In this document: positions 9,655-19,165 of the stretch, piece after piece | How the letters are laid out: each line of letters starts with the position of its first letter | Position numbering within the stretch: position 1 is the stretch's first letter | Origin: Dyella sp. A6 | Lineage (GTDB): Bacteria; Pseudomonadota; Gammaproteobacteria; Xanthomonadales; Rhodanobacteraceae | DNA length: 64,000 nt | Assembly (NCBI RefSeq): GCF_036320485.1 | Contig: NZ_CP132911.1 | Coordinates: forward strand, 3,286,001 to 3,350,000 | Direction of reading: 5' to 3' | Program-made: the position numbers and the translations under genes | Notes under the pieces: generated by a model | The model's input: the letters and a program-made list of their open reading frames with translations, nothing else | The model's database searches: none | Told to the model about the DNA's origin: nothing

Positions 9655-10541
9655 CCACGACACGCAAAGGCATCATTCTTGCCGGCGGATCCGGCACACG
9701 GCTGTATCCGATCACCCAGGCGGTGAGCAAGCAGCTGCTGCCGGTGTACGACAAGCCGATGATCTACTACCCGCTGGCCACGCTGATGCTGGCCGGCATC
9801 CGCGACGTGCTGATCATCAACACGCCACACGAGCAGGCCCTGTTCCAGCGCCTGCTGGGCGACGGCTCGCAGTGGGGCCTGAACATCCGCTATGCGGTAC
9901 AGCCTTCGCCGGACGGCCTGGCGCAGGCCTTCCTGATCGGTCGCGAATTCGTGGCCGGCCAGCCGAGCTGTCTGGTGCTGGGCGACAACATTTTCTACGG
10001 CCACGGCCTCACCGAGCGGCTGAAGCGCGCCGCCTCGCGGGAGCACGGCGCTACCGTGTTCGGCTACTGGGTGCGCGATCCGGAGCGCTACGGCGTGGCC
10101 GAGTTCGACGCCACCGGCAAGGTGGTCGGACTGGAAGAAAAGCCCGCCAAACCGAAGTCCCACTATGCGGTCACCGGGCTGTATTTCTACGACGCCCGGG
10201 TGTGCGACTACGCCGCCGCACTGAAGCCTTCGCCGCGTGGTGAGCTGGAGATCACCGACCTCAACCGCTGCTACCTCGACGACGACTCGCTGCATCTGGA
10301 GCAGCTCGGGCGTGGTTTTGCCTGGCTGGATACCGGCACCCACGAGTCGCTGATGGAAGCGGGCAACTACATCGAAACCATCGAAAACCGCCAGGGCCTG
10401 AAGGTCTGCTGCCCGGAGGAGATCGCCTACCTCAACGGCTGGATCGACGCCGAGCAGGTGCTTCGCCTGGCTGCTCCGCTGGTGAAGACCAGCTACGGCC
10501 AGTACCTGCAGCGACTTGCCGGTCAAGGTGTCGTGCGATGA
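9651..10541 (+). CDS. rfbA: Glucose-1-phosphate thymidylyltransferase
   Basis: The protein is 296 residues. The nucleotidyltransferase signature [11 protein letters not shown] (10-20) and [11 protein letters not shown] are unmistakable for RmlA. It makes dTDP-glucose from dTTP and glucose 1-phosphate, the first step of dTDP-rhamnose synthesis. The ATG at 9651 overlaps the rfbB stop (ATGA), and its own stop overlaps the rfbC start in the same way, so translation is coupled. The length is normal for the family. Confidence 0.97.
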   Translation: MTTTRKGIILAGGSGTRLYPITQAVSKQLLPVYDKPMIYYPLATLMLAGIRDVLIINTPHEQALFQRLLGDGSQWGLNIRYAVQPSPDGLAQAFLIGREFVAGQPSCLVLGDNIFYGHGLTERLKRAASREHGATVFGYWVRDPERYGVAEFDATGKVVGLEEKPAKPKSHYAVTGLYFYDARVCDYAAALKPSPRGELEITDLNRCYLDDDSLHLEQLGRGFAWLDTGTHESLMEAGNYIETIENRQGLKVCCPEEIAYLNGWIDAEQVLRLAAPLVKTSYGQYLQRLAGQGVVR

Positions 10542-11095
10542 AAGTCATTCCAACCGACCTGCCTGACGTCCTGGTCATCGAACCGCAGGTGTTCGGCGAT
10601 GATCGCGGTTTTTTCTATGAAAGCCATAACGCGGCCAGATTCCGCGATGCCGGCCTCGATGTCCGTTTCGTCCAGACCAATGTGTCGCGCTCTGCACGTG
10701 GCGTATTGCGCGGGCTGCACTACCAGTGGCCCAACCCGCAGGGCAAGCTGGTCAGCGTGCTGGAGGGCGAGGTGTTCGACGTGGCAGTGGACATCCGCCA
10801 CGGCTCGCCGACCTTCGGCAAGTCGGTCGGCGTCATGCTCACCGCCGACAACCACCGCCACCTGTGGATACCGGAAGGTTTCGCGCATGGCTTCTGCGTG
10901 GTTTCCGAGTTCGCCACCTTCAGCTATCAGTGCACGGCACTGTACGACCCGAAGGCCGATGCCGGCGTCCGCTGGAACGATGCCGCCCTGGCCATCAACT
11001 GGCCGGTGACCGACCCACTGCTCTCGGACAAGGACACCAAGACACCGTTGCTTGCCGAGGTACCTGCCGAACGGCTGCCGACCTACGCGCCATGA
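10538..11095 (+). CDS. rfbC: dTDP-4-dehydrorhamnose 3,5-epimerase
   Basis: The protein is 185 residues, a cupin-fold RmlC. Visible family motifs are FFYESHN near the start, [20 protein letters not shown] with the catalytic histidine, and [20 protein letters not shown]. It epimerises C3 and C5 of dTDP-4-keto-6-deoxyglucose. It sits third in the operon with ATGA overlaps on both sides. Confidence 0.97.
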   Translation: MKVIPTDLPDVLVIEPQVFGDDRGFFYESHNAARFRDAGLDVRFVQTNVSRSARGVLRGLHYQWPNPQGKLVSVLEGEVFDVAVDIRHGSPTFGKSVGVMLTADNHRHLWIPEGFAHGFCVVSEFATFSYQCTALYDPKADAGVRWNDAALAINWPVTDPLLSDKDTKTPLLAEVPAERLPTYAP

Positions 11096-12027
11096 CAATT
11101 CTTCTGCTTGGCGCCAATGGCCAGCTCGGTCGAAGCTTTATCGAGGATGGCGGCCTGGCCTCGCGCGACAATCTGGTCGCGGCCTGTCGCGACGGCCGCC
11201 GCTTCGACGATGGCCCGGCCGAGACCGTCGACATGGCTTCGCCGGAGTCGCTGCGCAGCCTGCTCGACCGGGTCCAGCCACGGATGATCGTCAACGCCGC
11301 CGCCTATACCGCCGTGGACAAGGCCGAGCAGGAAGAGACGCTAGCCACCCGGGTCAACGGCGCGGCCGTGGCTGAACTGGGCCGCTGGGCCGCCGCGCAT
11401 GGCGCCCTGGTGGTGCATTACTCCACCGACTACGTGTTCGACGGCAGCGCCAGCTCGCCGTATCCGGTCAATGCCCCCACCGCGCCGCTGGGCGCGTACG
11501 GGCGCAGCAAACTGGCAGGCGAGCAGGCCTTGACGGCCAGTGGTGCCGCGCACCTTACCTTCCGCACGGCCTGGGTGTATGCACCGCACGGACACAACTT
11601 CCTGCGCACCATGCTCCGCGTCGGTGCCGAACGCGACGAACTTCGTGTGGTTGCCGACCAGATCGGCGCACCTACGCCTACGTCGGTGATCGTGGCGGGC
11701 ACGCTGGCGGCACTCGGCACCTGGAACGCAGCCGATGCGGCACGCCGTATCACGCTCACCGGCATCCACCACCTGGTTGCCAGCGGGCACACCAGCTGGC
11801 ACGGATTCGCCGAAGCTATCTTCGATGCCAGCCTGACCCACGGCCTGCTGCCGCGGGCACCGACGGTCACTGCCATCACCAGTACGGAATACCCCACGCC
11901 GGCCCGGCGGCCAGCATGGTCCGTACTGGACAACACCGGCTTCGAACCCATGTTCGGCTATGCTTTGCCCGATTGGCATACCGCATTGGACGACGTTATC
12001 CCAGTACTTTTCTCGAAGGACCCTTGA
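11092..12027 (+). CDS. rfbD: dTDP-4-dehydrorhamnose reductase
   Basis: The protein is 311 residues from the ATG at 11092, which overlaps the rfbC stop by four bases. It is a short-chain dehydrogenase of the RmlD type: [16 protein letters not shown] holds the NAD(P)-binding loop, and STDYVFDGSASSPYP (with the catalytic tyrosine close behind) is the RmlD hallmark. It gives dTDP-L-rhamnose. A longer frame from 10726 exists, but it overlaps all of rfbC and is not credible. Confidence 0.96.
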   Translation: MTILLLGANGQLGRSFIEDGGLASRDNLVAACRDGRRFDDGPAETVDMASPESLRSLLDRVQPRMIVNAAAYTAVDKAEQEETLATRVNGAAVAELGRWAAAHGALVVHYSTDYVFDGSASSPYPVNAPTAPLGAYGRSKLAGEQALTASGAAHLTFRTAWVYAPHGHNFLRTMLRVGAERDELRVVADQIGAPTPTSVIVAGTLAALGTWNAADAARRITLTGIHHLVASGHTSWHGFAEAIFDASLTHGLLPRAPTVTAITSTEYPTPARRPAWSVLDNTGFEPMFGYALPDWHTALDDVIPVLFSKDP

Positions 12028-12031
12028 AACA

Positions 12032-13444
12032 ATGCTCATCCCTCTGATTCTCAGTGGCGGCAGCGGCACCCGCCTGTGGCCGGTATCGCGCAAGAACCTG
12101 CCCAAGCAGTTCCTGTCGCTCGCCGGCAACGGCACGTTGTTCCAGCAGACCATCGCGCGTACCCGTGAGCTCCCCGACGTGGGCGCGCCGATCGTGGTTG
12201 CCAGCGAAGATCACCGCTTCCTCGCCGCCGAGCAACTGCGCGAGACCGGTGTCGAGAAGAGCACCATCGTGCTGGAACCGCTGGCGCGCAACACCGCGCC
12301 GGCGATCGCGCTTGGTGCACTGGAAGCGCTGAAGCGTGATCCGGACGCGCTTCTTCTGGTACTGCCGGCCGACCATCTGATCGGCGACACGGGCACCTTC
12401 GTTGCCGCCGTGTGCGATGCGATACCGGTGGCGTCGCAGGGCTGGCTGGTGACCTTCGGCATCCGCCCCGACCGGGCCGAGACCGGCTTCGGCTACATCC
12501 GTCGGGGCAAGGCGCTCGACGCTGGTGCGTTCCAGGTCGAGCGCTTCGTCGAAAAGCCCGATCTGGCCACCGCCGAGGGCTACCTCAAGGACGGCGATTA
12601 CGACTGGAACTCGGGCATGTTCCTGTTCAAGGCCGCCCGCTATCTCGAAGAACTGGGCCAGCACGCACCCGACATGCTGGCAGCGGTCCGCGAAGCGCAC
12701 GCTGCAGCGCAGTCCGACCTCGACTTCGTGCGCATCGGCAAGGACGACTTCGCCAGGGTGCCGGAAGACTCCATCGACTACGCGGTGATGGAAAAAACCG
12801 CGCACGCCGCGGTGATCCCGGTCAGCTGCGGCTGGAGCGACATCGGCTCATGGTCGGCCCTGTGGCTGGCTGGCGAACACGACGCCGACGGCAACCTACG
12901 CGAAGGCGACACGCTGACGGTGAACACACAGCGCTCGCTGCTGCGCTCGCATGACCGCCACCTGATCGCCACCGTGGGCGTGGATGACCTGGTGGTGGTC
13001 ACCACGCCGGACGCCACCCTGGTCGCACACCGCGATGCCGCCCAGGACGTGAAGAAGATCGTCGACCAGCTGAAGGCCGGCGGCCGCAGCGAACACTCGT
13101 TCCACCGCGTGGTGCACCGCCCCTGGGGCAGCTACGACTCGCTGGAAGCCGGCGAACGCTTCCAGGTGAAACGCATCGTGGTGAAGCCCGGCGCCAGCCT
13201 CAGCCTGCAGATGCACCACCATCGCGCCGAACACTGGATCGTGGTTTCCGGCACCGCCGAAGTCACCTGCGGCGACAAGGTATTCCTGCTGGGCGAGAAC
13301 CAGAGCACCTATATCCCGCTGGGCAGTACCCACCGCCTGCGCAATCCCGGCAAAGTGCCGGTGGAGCTGATCGAAGTGCAGTCCGGCAGCTACCTGGGCG
13401 AAGACGACATCGTCCGCTACGACGACGTCTACGGCCGGGCCTGA
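12032..13444 (+). CDS. manC: Mannose-1-phosphate guanylyltransferase / mannose-6-phosphate isomerase
   Basis: The protein is 470 residues from the ATG at 12032, four bases after the rfbD stop. The N-terminal two thirds are a nucleotidyltransferase (SGGSGTRLWPVSR at 8-20). The last 120 residues or so are a type II phosphomannose-isomerase cupin with MHHHRAEHWIVVSGTAEV. This bifunctional layout (XanB/AlgA/ManC type) makes GDP-mannose for O-antigen or exopolysaccharide. The phosphomannomutase that would complete the route is not in this window. Confidence 0.94.
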   Translation: MLIPLILSGGSGTRLWPVSRKNLPKQFLSLAGNGTLFQQTIARTRELPDVGAPIVVASEDHRFLAAEQLRETGVEKSTIVLEPLARNTAPAIALGALEALKRDPDALLLVLPADHLIGDTGTFVAAVCDAIPVASQGWLVTFGIRPDRAETGFGYIRRGKALDAGAFQVERFVEKPDLATAEGYLKDGDYDWNSGMFLFKAARYLEELGQHAPDMLAAVREAHAAAQSDLDFVRIGKDDFARVPEDSIDYAVMEKTAHAAVIPVSCGWSDIGSWSALWLAGEHDADGNLREGDTLTVNTQRSLLRSHDRHLIATVGVDDLVVVTTPDATLVAHRDAAQDVKKIVDQLKAGGRSEHSFHRVVHRPWGSYDSLEAGERFQVKRIVVKPGASLSLQMHHHRAEHWIVVSGTAEVTCGDKVFLLGENQSTYIPLGSTHRLRNPGKVPVELIEVQSGSYLGEDDIVRYDDVYGRA

Positions 13445-13458
13445 AGCCGGTAGAACCC

Positions 13459-13492
13459 CGTCGCCAGGCTAGCGCGCAGCTGCCTGGCGACG
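13459..13492. terminator. Hairpin between manC and the SURF1 gene
   Basis: CGTCGCCAGGC at 13459-13469 pairs with GCCTGGCGACG at 13482-13492, an 11-bp stem with a 12-nt loop. It lies between the converging manC and SURF1 genes and overlaps the end of the SURF1 coding sequence. There is no T-tract, so its strength is uncertain. Confidence 0.55.
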
Positions 13493-14263
13493 CCGACGGC
13501 GCAGCCGGTATTCGTCCCGCGCCACGTAGACCGCAGCGCCCAGCACCATCAGTGCCAGCAGGTACCAGGTGATCAGGTAGTTCAGGTGGTGGTTCGGGAA
13601 ATGGATCACCGTCATCCCGCCCACCGGCCAGGCCGGCGGCCCGCTCGCGGCCGGTGCGGCATCCTCGTCCACGAAGTAGGGCGCCACATCGTGCAGCCCG
13701 CGTGCACGTGCGATCGCCGGCACGTCGCGCGTGTACCAGGTGTCGTGCTTTGGATCGTTGTGACGGAACAGGCCGGACGGCTCGCTCATGCGCACCAGCC
13801 CGGTGATGGTCACCCGCCCGACCGGCGCCGGCGGACAGCGGCCGTCCAGCGTGCACCAGTCCTGCGGCGCGAAGCCCCGGTTGACCAGTACGATCGCGCC
13901 GTCGTCCATTTTCAGCGGCGTGACGATCCAGTTGCCGCTGCCCATGTCGGTAGCCGTCCATACCCGCACCTGGCGGTTGCTCATGTAGACGCCGGAAAGC
14001 CGCACGTGCAGGTATTCATCGGCCGCGACGGTCACCTTGGGCCACTGGTCCGGTCCCGGTGCGGCAACGGGCGGCGCGTGCACGCGCGAGTCGACACGCG
14101 CGATCAGCGCCCGCTTCCACGCCAGCCGGTGCACCTGCCAGGTACCCAGCGCAATGAAGCCGCCGAACAGCACCAGACCCAGCAACGCCATGCACACCAG
14201 CGCCAAAGGTCCATGCGGGGCACGCTCGGCTTCGTCGGAGGGTTGACGCGCTTCAGGCATCAC
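13469..14263 (-). CDS. SURF1 family protein, cytochrome c oxidase assembly
   Basis: The protein is 264 residues. An N-terminal membrane segment (about 20-42) ends in GTWQVHRLAWKRALI, the SURF1 signature. The central periplasmic domain has WIVTPLKMDDGAIVLVNRGF, and a second membrane helix (about 228-248, YLLALMVLGAAVYVA) lies near the C-terminus. This two-helix layout is normal. SURF1 helps place heme a3 in cytochrome oxidase. It usually sits beside cox genes. Here it stands alone between sugar-nucleotide genes, which is odd for its function but not for its sequence. It may be co-transcribed with the aminotransferase gene upstream (48-bp gap). Confidence 0.85.
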   Translation of the reverse strand: MMPEARQPSDEAERAPHGPLALVCMALLGLVLFGGFIALGTWQVHRLAWKRALIARVDSRVHAPPVAAPGPDQWPKVTVAADEYLHVRLSGVYMSNRQVRVWTATDMGSGNWIVTPLKMDDGAIVLVNRGFAPQDWCTLDGRCPPAPVGRVTITGLVRMSEPSGLFRHNDPKHDTWYTRDVPAIARARGLHDVAPYFVDEDAAPAASGPPAWPVGGMTVIHFPNHHLNYLITWYLLALMVLGAAVYVARDEYRLRRRRRQAAAR

Positions 14264-14311
14264 GGAATTCCCAGTTGCTGATCATGGTTGACGGTCGAAA
14301 ACCGGAAGACG

Positions 14312-15487
14312 TCATACGCCACCGGAGATCCTTACCCTCTGGCGTGCAGTACCCGCGGCGGCCGTGAGCACCTCGACTACACGCTCCTGCTGCCCGGCCG
14401 TCATGTCCACCCACAGCGGCAAGCGGATCAGCTGCTCCGAATGTCGCTCCGTCACGTCCAGCGAACCGTGCACGCGGCCATGCCGCATACCGGCCGGCGA
14501 AGTGTGCAACGGCACATAATGGAACACTGCCTGGATGTCGTTCTCACGGAGCCTGTCCAGTACAGGTTGCCGATCGATACCTGGCGCAAGCAGCACGTAA
14601 TACAAATGGCCGTTGTGCTGGCAGTCGTCCGGCACGATGGGACGCCGCAGCACGCCCGTAGCCTCCAGTGGCTCCAGCATCCGGTGATAGCGATCCCAGA
14701 GCGCCAGGCGGGCGCGCGTGATCCTATCCGCCTCCTCGAGCTGCGCCCAAAGGAACGCCGCCGTGAGTTCGCCCGGCAGGAACGAGGAACCCATGGACTG
14801 CCAAGTGTACTTGTCGACTTCACCGCGGAAGAACCGGCTGCGGTCGGTACCTTTCTCACGGATGATCTCGGCATTCAACGCCTGCGTAGGGTCGGCGACG
14901 AGTAGTGCGCCACCCTCGCCGGAGATCACGTTCTTGGTCTCATGGAAGCTGTAGGCACCGAAATCGCCGATCCCGCCCAGCGCACGCCCCTTGTAGGTCG
15001 CCATCAGACCCTGCGCAGCGTCTTCCACCACCTTCAGGTGATGACGCCGGGCAACTTCCATGATGCTGTCCATCTCGCAGGCCACCCCGGCGTAATGCAC
15101 CGGAACGATCGCCCGCGTGCGCGGCGTGATAGCCGCCTCGATCAGCCGCTCGTCCAGGTTCAGCGTGTCCTCGCGGATGTCGACGAACACCGGCACGCCC
15201 CCGCGCAAGACGAAGGCATTCGCGGTCGACACGAAGGTGTACGACGGCATGATGATCTCGTCACCTGGCTGGATCTGAAGCAGCAAGGCTGCCATCTCAA
15301 GCGCCGCGGTGCACGAGTGCGTGAGCAGCGCCCTGGCCGAACCGCTACGCGCTTCCAGCCAGCCATGGCAGCGTCGGGTGAACGGTCCATCGCCAGCCAA
15401 CCGGCCACCGGCATGTGCCTCGGCGATGTAGTGCAGCTCCTTTCCCGTCATGTGTGGCCGGTTGAAGGGAATGTGCGTGTCATTCAT
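14312..15487 (-). CDS. DegT/DnrJ/EryC1 sugar aminotransferase, WecE-like
   Basis: The protein is 391 residues from the ATG at 15487. It is a PLP-dependent sugar aminotransferase: VVEDAAQG (153-160) and the Schiff-base lysine K185 within YSFHETKNVISGEGG. The HETKN form is typical of WecE (RffA), which transaminates dTDP-4-keto-6-deoxyglucose to dTDP-4-amino-4,6-dideoxygalactose. Its substrate is made by rfbB nearby, and a GNAT acetyltransferase lies directly upstream, so a route to an N-acylated 4-amino-sugar is a reasonable inference. In-frame codons before 15487 do not look like this family. Confidence 0.87.
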   Translation of the reverse strand: MNDTHIPFNRPHMTGKELHYIAEAHAGGRLAGDGPFTRRCHGWLEARSGSARALLTHSCTAALEMAALLLQIQPGDEIIMPSYTFVSTANAFVLRGGVPVFVDIREDTLNLDERLIEAAITPRTRAIVPVHYAGVACEMDSIMEVARRHHLKVVEDAAQGLMATYKGRALGGIGDFGAYSFHETKNVISGEGGALLVADPTQALNAEIIREKGTDRSRFFRGEVDKYTWQSMGSSFLPGELTAAFLWAQLEEADRITRARLALWDRYHRMLEPLEATGVLRRPIVPDDCQHNGHLYYVLLAPGIDRQPVLDRLRENDIQAVFHYVPLHTSPAGMRHGRVHGSLDVTERHSEQLIRLPLWVDMTAGQQERVVEVLTAAAGTARQRVRISGGV

Positions 15488-15727
15488 CGTGCCCGTGCTC
15501 CACCGTCTGGACTTTTCACGCGCCTGCCGCGACGCCCTGTGCTCATACCGCACCGGCAACCGCCGAAAGCAGGTTCCGTCCGGCATCGCGGGCAGGAAGG
15601 CCACGGATAGAGGCAGGCCGCGGTGGCAGCCATGATAGCCACGATGGCTGCCGTAACGGATATGCCGTGTTCGCTTGTCATGCAACGGGTTGACCTAATT
15701 GCTGCCGCAGCGGCTGGCGAACCCGCC
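15488..15727. other. Intergenic gap, nothing definite
   Basis: This 240-bp gap lies between the GNAT gene and the aminotransferase gene on the same strand. It probably holds a promoter for the aminotransferase. No hairpin, repeat or RNA gene is seen. Confidence 0.4.
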
Positions 15728-16516
15728 TCAGTCAGACGTCATCTCGCATGCCTTCCTGACGGCATCCATGCGCTCGGGGTCACGCAGAAACATCGCATTG
15801 ATATGGTAGGTATCGAATGCATGCGCGAGCACGAAACCCGTGCGCACCATCACATGCTGCGATGTCAGGTTCGAAACCTGGGTAGACATCCGCAGTGTCT
15901 TGAATCCACGTTCGCAAAAGTAGCGCTGGTTGTAGCGGATGAGCTCGGTATAGATGCCGGCCCCGCTGAAGTCCGGATGCACGCCGGCCAGAACGTAATC
16001 ACAGGTTCCCCGTGACTGATCGTATGCACTGCAGGATATGCCGGCGACACGACCGTCCTGCACAGCGATCCATACGACCTTGTCCGGATCCGACAAATGC
16101 CCGAGCGCCCATTCCTCATACCCGGCCAGGATGCTTTCAGGGCTCAGTACCGGGTTCGAATGATAGTGGTTGGCATAATTGTCGAAGGCATGGCGTATCA
16201 GCTCGGATATGCCGTCTACATCGCTTCGCTCCGCCAACCGGATTTGACTCCTCCCTTCCCGCGTGGGTCCCGATGCGCATGCAGCAAGGTCACAGTGATA
16301 GGTGACCAGCGTGTCGGCATGAATAGGATGCAGGCCCAGTGGATACAGACCGTGAATCTCATGCGAGTGCCTGGCCGGAAGCCGGATGATCGCAAGATCG
16401 GCACGGTGTTCGATCAAGGCTCCGGCCAGCGCCTTGCAATCCAGCGCACCTTCGATGGTTCCCCGCAAGGTTTTCAGGCCGAAACGATTCGATTCGAGTG
16501 GTGCGTAAGACAACAT
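15728..16516 (-). CDS. GNAT acetyltransferase, possibly WecD-like sugar N-acyltransferase
   Basis: The protein is 262 residues. Residues 1-90 are an N-terminal region with no familiar motif. Residues 95-250 are a GNAT fold (IRLAERSDVDGISELIRHAF; acetyl-CoA region around VHPDFSGAGIYTELIRYNQ; ending in GFVLAHAFDTYHINAMFL). The order, size and closing tyrosine region resemble WecD (RffC), which N-acetylates the product of WecE. Its place directly upstream of a WecE-like gene on the same strand supports this. Other N-acyltransferases of 4-amino-sugars have the same fold, so the acyl group and sugar are unproven. Confidence 0.7.
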   Translation of the reverse strand: MLSYAPLESNRFGLKTLRGTIEGALDCKALAGALIEHRADLAIIRLPARHSHEIHGLYPLGLHPIHADTLVTYHCDLAACASGPTREGRSQIRLAERSDVDGISELIRHAFDNYANHYHSNPVLSPESILAGYEEWALGHLSDPDKVVWIAVQDGRVAGISCSAYDQSRGTCDYVLAGVHPDFSGAGIYTELIRYNQRYFCERGFKTLRMSTQVSNLTSQHVMVRTGFVLAHAFDTYHINAMFLRDPERMDAVRKACEMTSD

Positions 16517-16669
16517 GCCATTTCCTTGCCGAAGCGTGTAACGGACGCCGTATCAGTCGCACCCATGGCCGTCGATACTTCCCGCCTCGACGCATGGTAC
16601 GGCCGTAGCGGCCCTCGCGTCCGGTATCGGCAAACACGAGGCTTTATTGAAGCCTACGCATCCGGTGCA

Positions 16670-17947
16670 TCAACGCACCCCGCGTACCGGAAGGATCGCC
16701 CAGGCGCCCAGTACGGCGAGTACCGCAGCCACGGCGAACAGGCTCGCATAGCTGCCGCCACTGACCGACAGGATGCCCGGTGCGACCACAGGCATCAGCA
16801 GCTGCGGCAGCACACTGGCGATATTGAAGATACCCAGGTTCCTCGCCGCGTGGGTCTCACGTTCCGGCAGCACGTCGTTGACCAGCGCCAGATCGGCCGC
16901 CAGATACGCCCCCTGCGCCATACCGGTAACCGCCATGCCGACAAAAAACCAGGGCAAGCCGTCGGCACCGGCGATCAGCAACAGCGCCAACGCATACAGA
17001 AGCGCCGTGGCGAACACGAAAATCTTGCGCCGACCCAGCAGATCGGAAAGGCGGCCGACCAGCGCACTGAATACCGCCACCATGCCCGACTGCACCAGGG
17101 TGGAAAGAAAGATCCAGTGCGGCACGTCGTCGGGTGCGCAGCCAAGCTGATGGATCAGGTAGAACTCCTGATAGGTCATCAGCACCGCAACGCCTGCGTA
17201 GAGCAGGAAGCGACTGCTCCAGGTCCAGGTGAAATCAGGGAAGCGCAGCGGGTGGATCCAGAAGCTGCCGAAGAATTCGCGCCAGCCGTAGCGCGCCCGC
17301 TGCGACGAAACCAGATGGTGATCGGGCAGCACCCAGGCCAGTACGAGTGCGCAGAGCAGTGCAATGCCGGCCGACACCAGGAAGGTTGCCAGCACCGAGC
17401 CTGCCAGTGCCTGCATCAGGAACGTCCCGGCGACCATGCCCAGCGGCAGGCTCAAATTCACGACGCCGGACACGGTGCCACGCTGCGAGGCGGGAACCTG
17501 ATCGGAAAGAATCGCCGCCAGCGCAGCCAGTTGCGCGTTGTAGGTCAATTGCGTCAGACACCAACCCAGCACCAGCCCGGCCACCGAACTGGCCCGTGCC
17601 ACCACGAACAGGCCCGCCACGCCACCCAGCGCACCGGCGATCAGCCAGGGTCGACGCATGCCGTATCGGGACGTCGTTCGATCTGACAGGCGCCCGAAAA
17701 AGGGATTCCCGACCAGCGCCAGCAATGCACCGGCTGCCACCACCAGCGAGAGGCTGTCTGCCGCGTGCCCCGGCACCATCGCCCGCACCCGCGTCGCCAG
17801 CCCCTCGATGATCGGCGGCAGCAGGGCCATCCACAGACCCATGTAGGCCAGACCATAGATCGCGACAAAGCGCCAGCCGACCTGCCCGGTGACATCCTCT
17901 TGCACGGACTTGCGCATCAACCGCCCGTCCCCATCGTTGCCCGCCAT
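16670..17947 (-). CDS. MFS sugar transporter (GPH/SLC45-like)
   Basis: About 425 residues with 12 predicted membrane segments. The loop FGRLSDRTTSRYGMRRPWL matches the loop 2-3 signature of bacterial glycoside and SLC45-like carriers. The start is uncertain: ATG at 17947, ATG at 17917 and GTG at 17956 are all possible, and none has a strong Shine-Dalgarno. It lies directly downstream of the LacI regulator on the same strand (gap about 70 bp) and back to back with the TonB receptor/GH3 cluster. It probably carries the oligosaccharide or disaccharide across the inner membrane. Confidence 0.82.
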   Translation of the reverse strand: MAGNDGDGRLMRKSVQEDVTGQVGWRFVAIYGLAYMGLWMALLPPIIEGLATRVRAMVPGHAADSLSLVVAAGALLALVGNPFFGRLSDRTTSRYGMRRPWLIAGALGGVAGLFVVARASSVAGLVLGWCLTQLTYNAQLAALAAILSDQVPASQRGTVSGVVNLSLPLGMVAGTFLMQALAGSVLATFLVSAGIALLCALVLAWVLPDHHLVSSQRARYGWREFFGSFWIHPLRFPDFTWTWSSRFLLYAGVAVLMTYQEFYLIHQLGCAPDDVPHWIFLSTLVQSGMVAVFSALVGRLSDLLGRRKIFVFATALLYALALLLIAGADGLPWFFVGMAVTGMAQGAYLAADLALVNDVLPERETHAARNLGIFNIASVLPQLLMPVVAPGILSVSGGSYASLFAVAAVLAVLGAWAILPVRGVR

Positions 17948-18016
17948 CCCCTGCACCCCATAGCGTCATTCCAGCCGCCTGGCTCCAGCGAGAGCCATCC
18001 TGGCATAGGGTGCATC

Positions 18017-19030
18017 CTAAGGCTTTCGGGGGGCTCCTGTGGATGCACGCAGATGTACCTGGTACGGCACCCGTGCCTGCTTGCGCATGGCAGGCTCGCG
18101 GATCGACTGCAACACACTTTCGACCGCCAGGCAGCCGATCTCGCGGCAGGGCTGTCGCACCGTCGTCAGCCCGGGTGAAATCAGCTGCGACACCGGGGTG
18201 TCGTCGAAACCGCAGACCGACAGGTCACCCGGCACGGCAAGACCGCGCTCGTAGACTTCACGCATCACCCCGCAGGCCATGTCATCGTTGGCCGCGAAAA
18301 TCGCCGTAGGCGGATCCGGTCGATCCAGCAATACCCGCGCGGCAGCGACGCCCGACGCGAAGGTGAAATCTCCATCCACCACCAGCGTGTCGTCGTAGGC
18401 CAGACCTTCCCGGCGCAACGCGTCGCGGTATCCACCCAACCGCCAGGTGCGCGCGCCGTGACCCTTCAGCCCGGCGACATGGCCGATGCGCCGATGCCCC
18501 AACGACGTAAGGTCGCTGACGATTTCCGCCGCAGCCTTGCGCTCGTCGAAGCCAATGTCGATACGCGATTCGCGCAACTTGGAGGAAATCGTCGAGTAAC
18601 GGATGTCGAGCTCGTCCAGGCGTTGCAGCAGCTTGGCATTGTTCGCGTGCGGCGGCACCAGCACTAGGGCGTCGGGACGATGCTGTGCCACGAAGCCATC
18701 AATGCGCGCGGCCAGGTCCTCCGCGGCATCGAAAGGATGCAGCACGGCGTTGTACGGGGTTCCCTTGCATGCCTGCAGCACGCCGACGATCAGTTCCATG
18801 ATGTAGCTGGAGCCCGCCGACGGGTTGTCGTACAGAAGCGCGACCAGATACGAACGATTTCCCGCCAGGCTACGTGCGGATGCGTTGGGCACATAGTTGA
18901 GTTCGCGGATCGACGCCTCGATGCGGGTCCGCAACTTGACCCGCACACTGGCATGTCCGTTGAGCACCCTGGACACCGTCTTGACCGATACGCCGGCATG
19001 CGCGGCCACATCTTCGATTCTCGCTGGCAT
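18017..19030 (-). CDS. LacI-family transcriptional regulator
   Basis: The protein is 337 residues, normal for the family. Residues 1-50 are the HTH and hinge (IEDVAAHAGVSVKTVSRVLN, then ASARSLAGNRSYLVALL). Residues 60-337 are a periplasmic-binding-protein-like ligand domain. It is divergent from the TonB receptor gene, and the 484-bp space between them holds a perfect 22-bp palindrome with the central CG step typical of LacI operators. It most likely represses the receptor/hydrolase genes and perhaps itself and the MFS gene. The inducer is probably the sugar released by the GH3 enzyme. Confidence 0.92.
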   Translation of the reverse strand: MPARIEDVAAHAGVSVKTVSRVLNGHASVRVKLRTRIEASIRELNYVPNASARSLAGNRSYLVALLYDNPSAGSSYIMELIVGVLQACKGTPYNAVLHPFDAAEDLAARIDGFVAQHRPDALVLVPPHANNAKLLQRLDELDIRYSTISSKLRESRIDIGFDERKAAAEIVSDLTSLGHRRIGHVAGLKGHGARTWRLGGYRDALRREGLAYDDTLVVDGDFTFASGVAAARVLLDRPDPPTAIFAANDDMACGVMREVYERGLAVPGDLSVCGFDDTPVSQLISPGLTTVRQPCREIGCLAVESVLQSIREPAMRKQARVPYQVHLRASTGAPRKP

Positions 19031-19124
19031 GTATCGGCCGCCCCACCCTGATCCACTTCCAATCGCCTCATGTTACCCCAAGCGAAGTCGCGCCATCCAA
19101 CGATGATACCGGGCAATTCACACA

Positions 19125-19165
19125 AAAATACCAGCGCTGGTATTTTCATTTGACAGCGCTGGTAT
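19125..19165 (+). promoter_or_regulatory. LacI-type operator palindrome and second half-matching site
   Basis: Positions 19125-19146 form a perfect 22-bp palindrome with the core ATACCAGCGCTGGTAT at 19128-19143. A second site at 19150-19165 keeps CAGCGCTGGTAT exactly but has a changed left arm. The centres are 22 bp apart, so two dimers would lie on one helix face about two turns apart. The second site overlaps a candidate -35 box. Confidence 0.8.
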
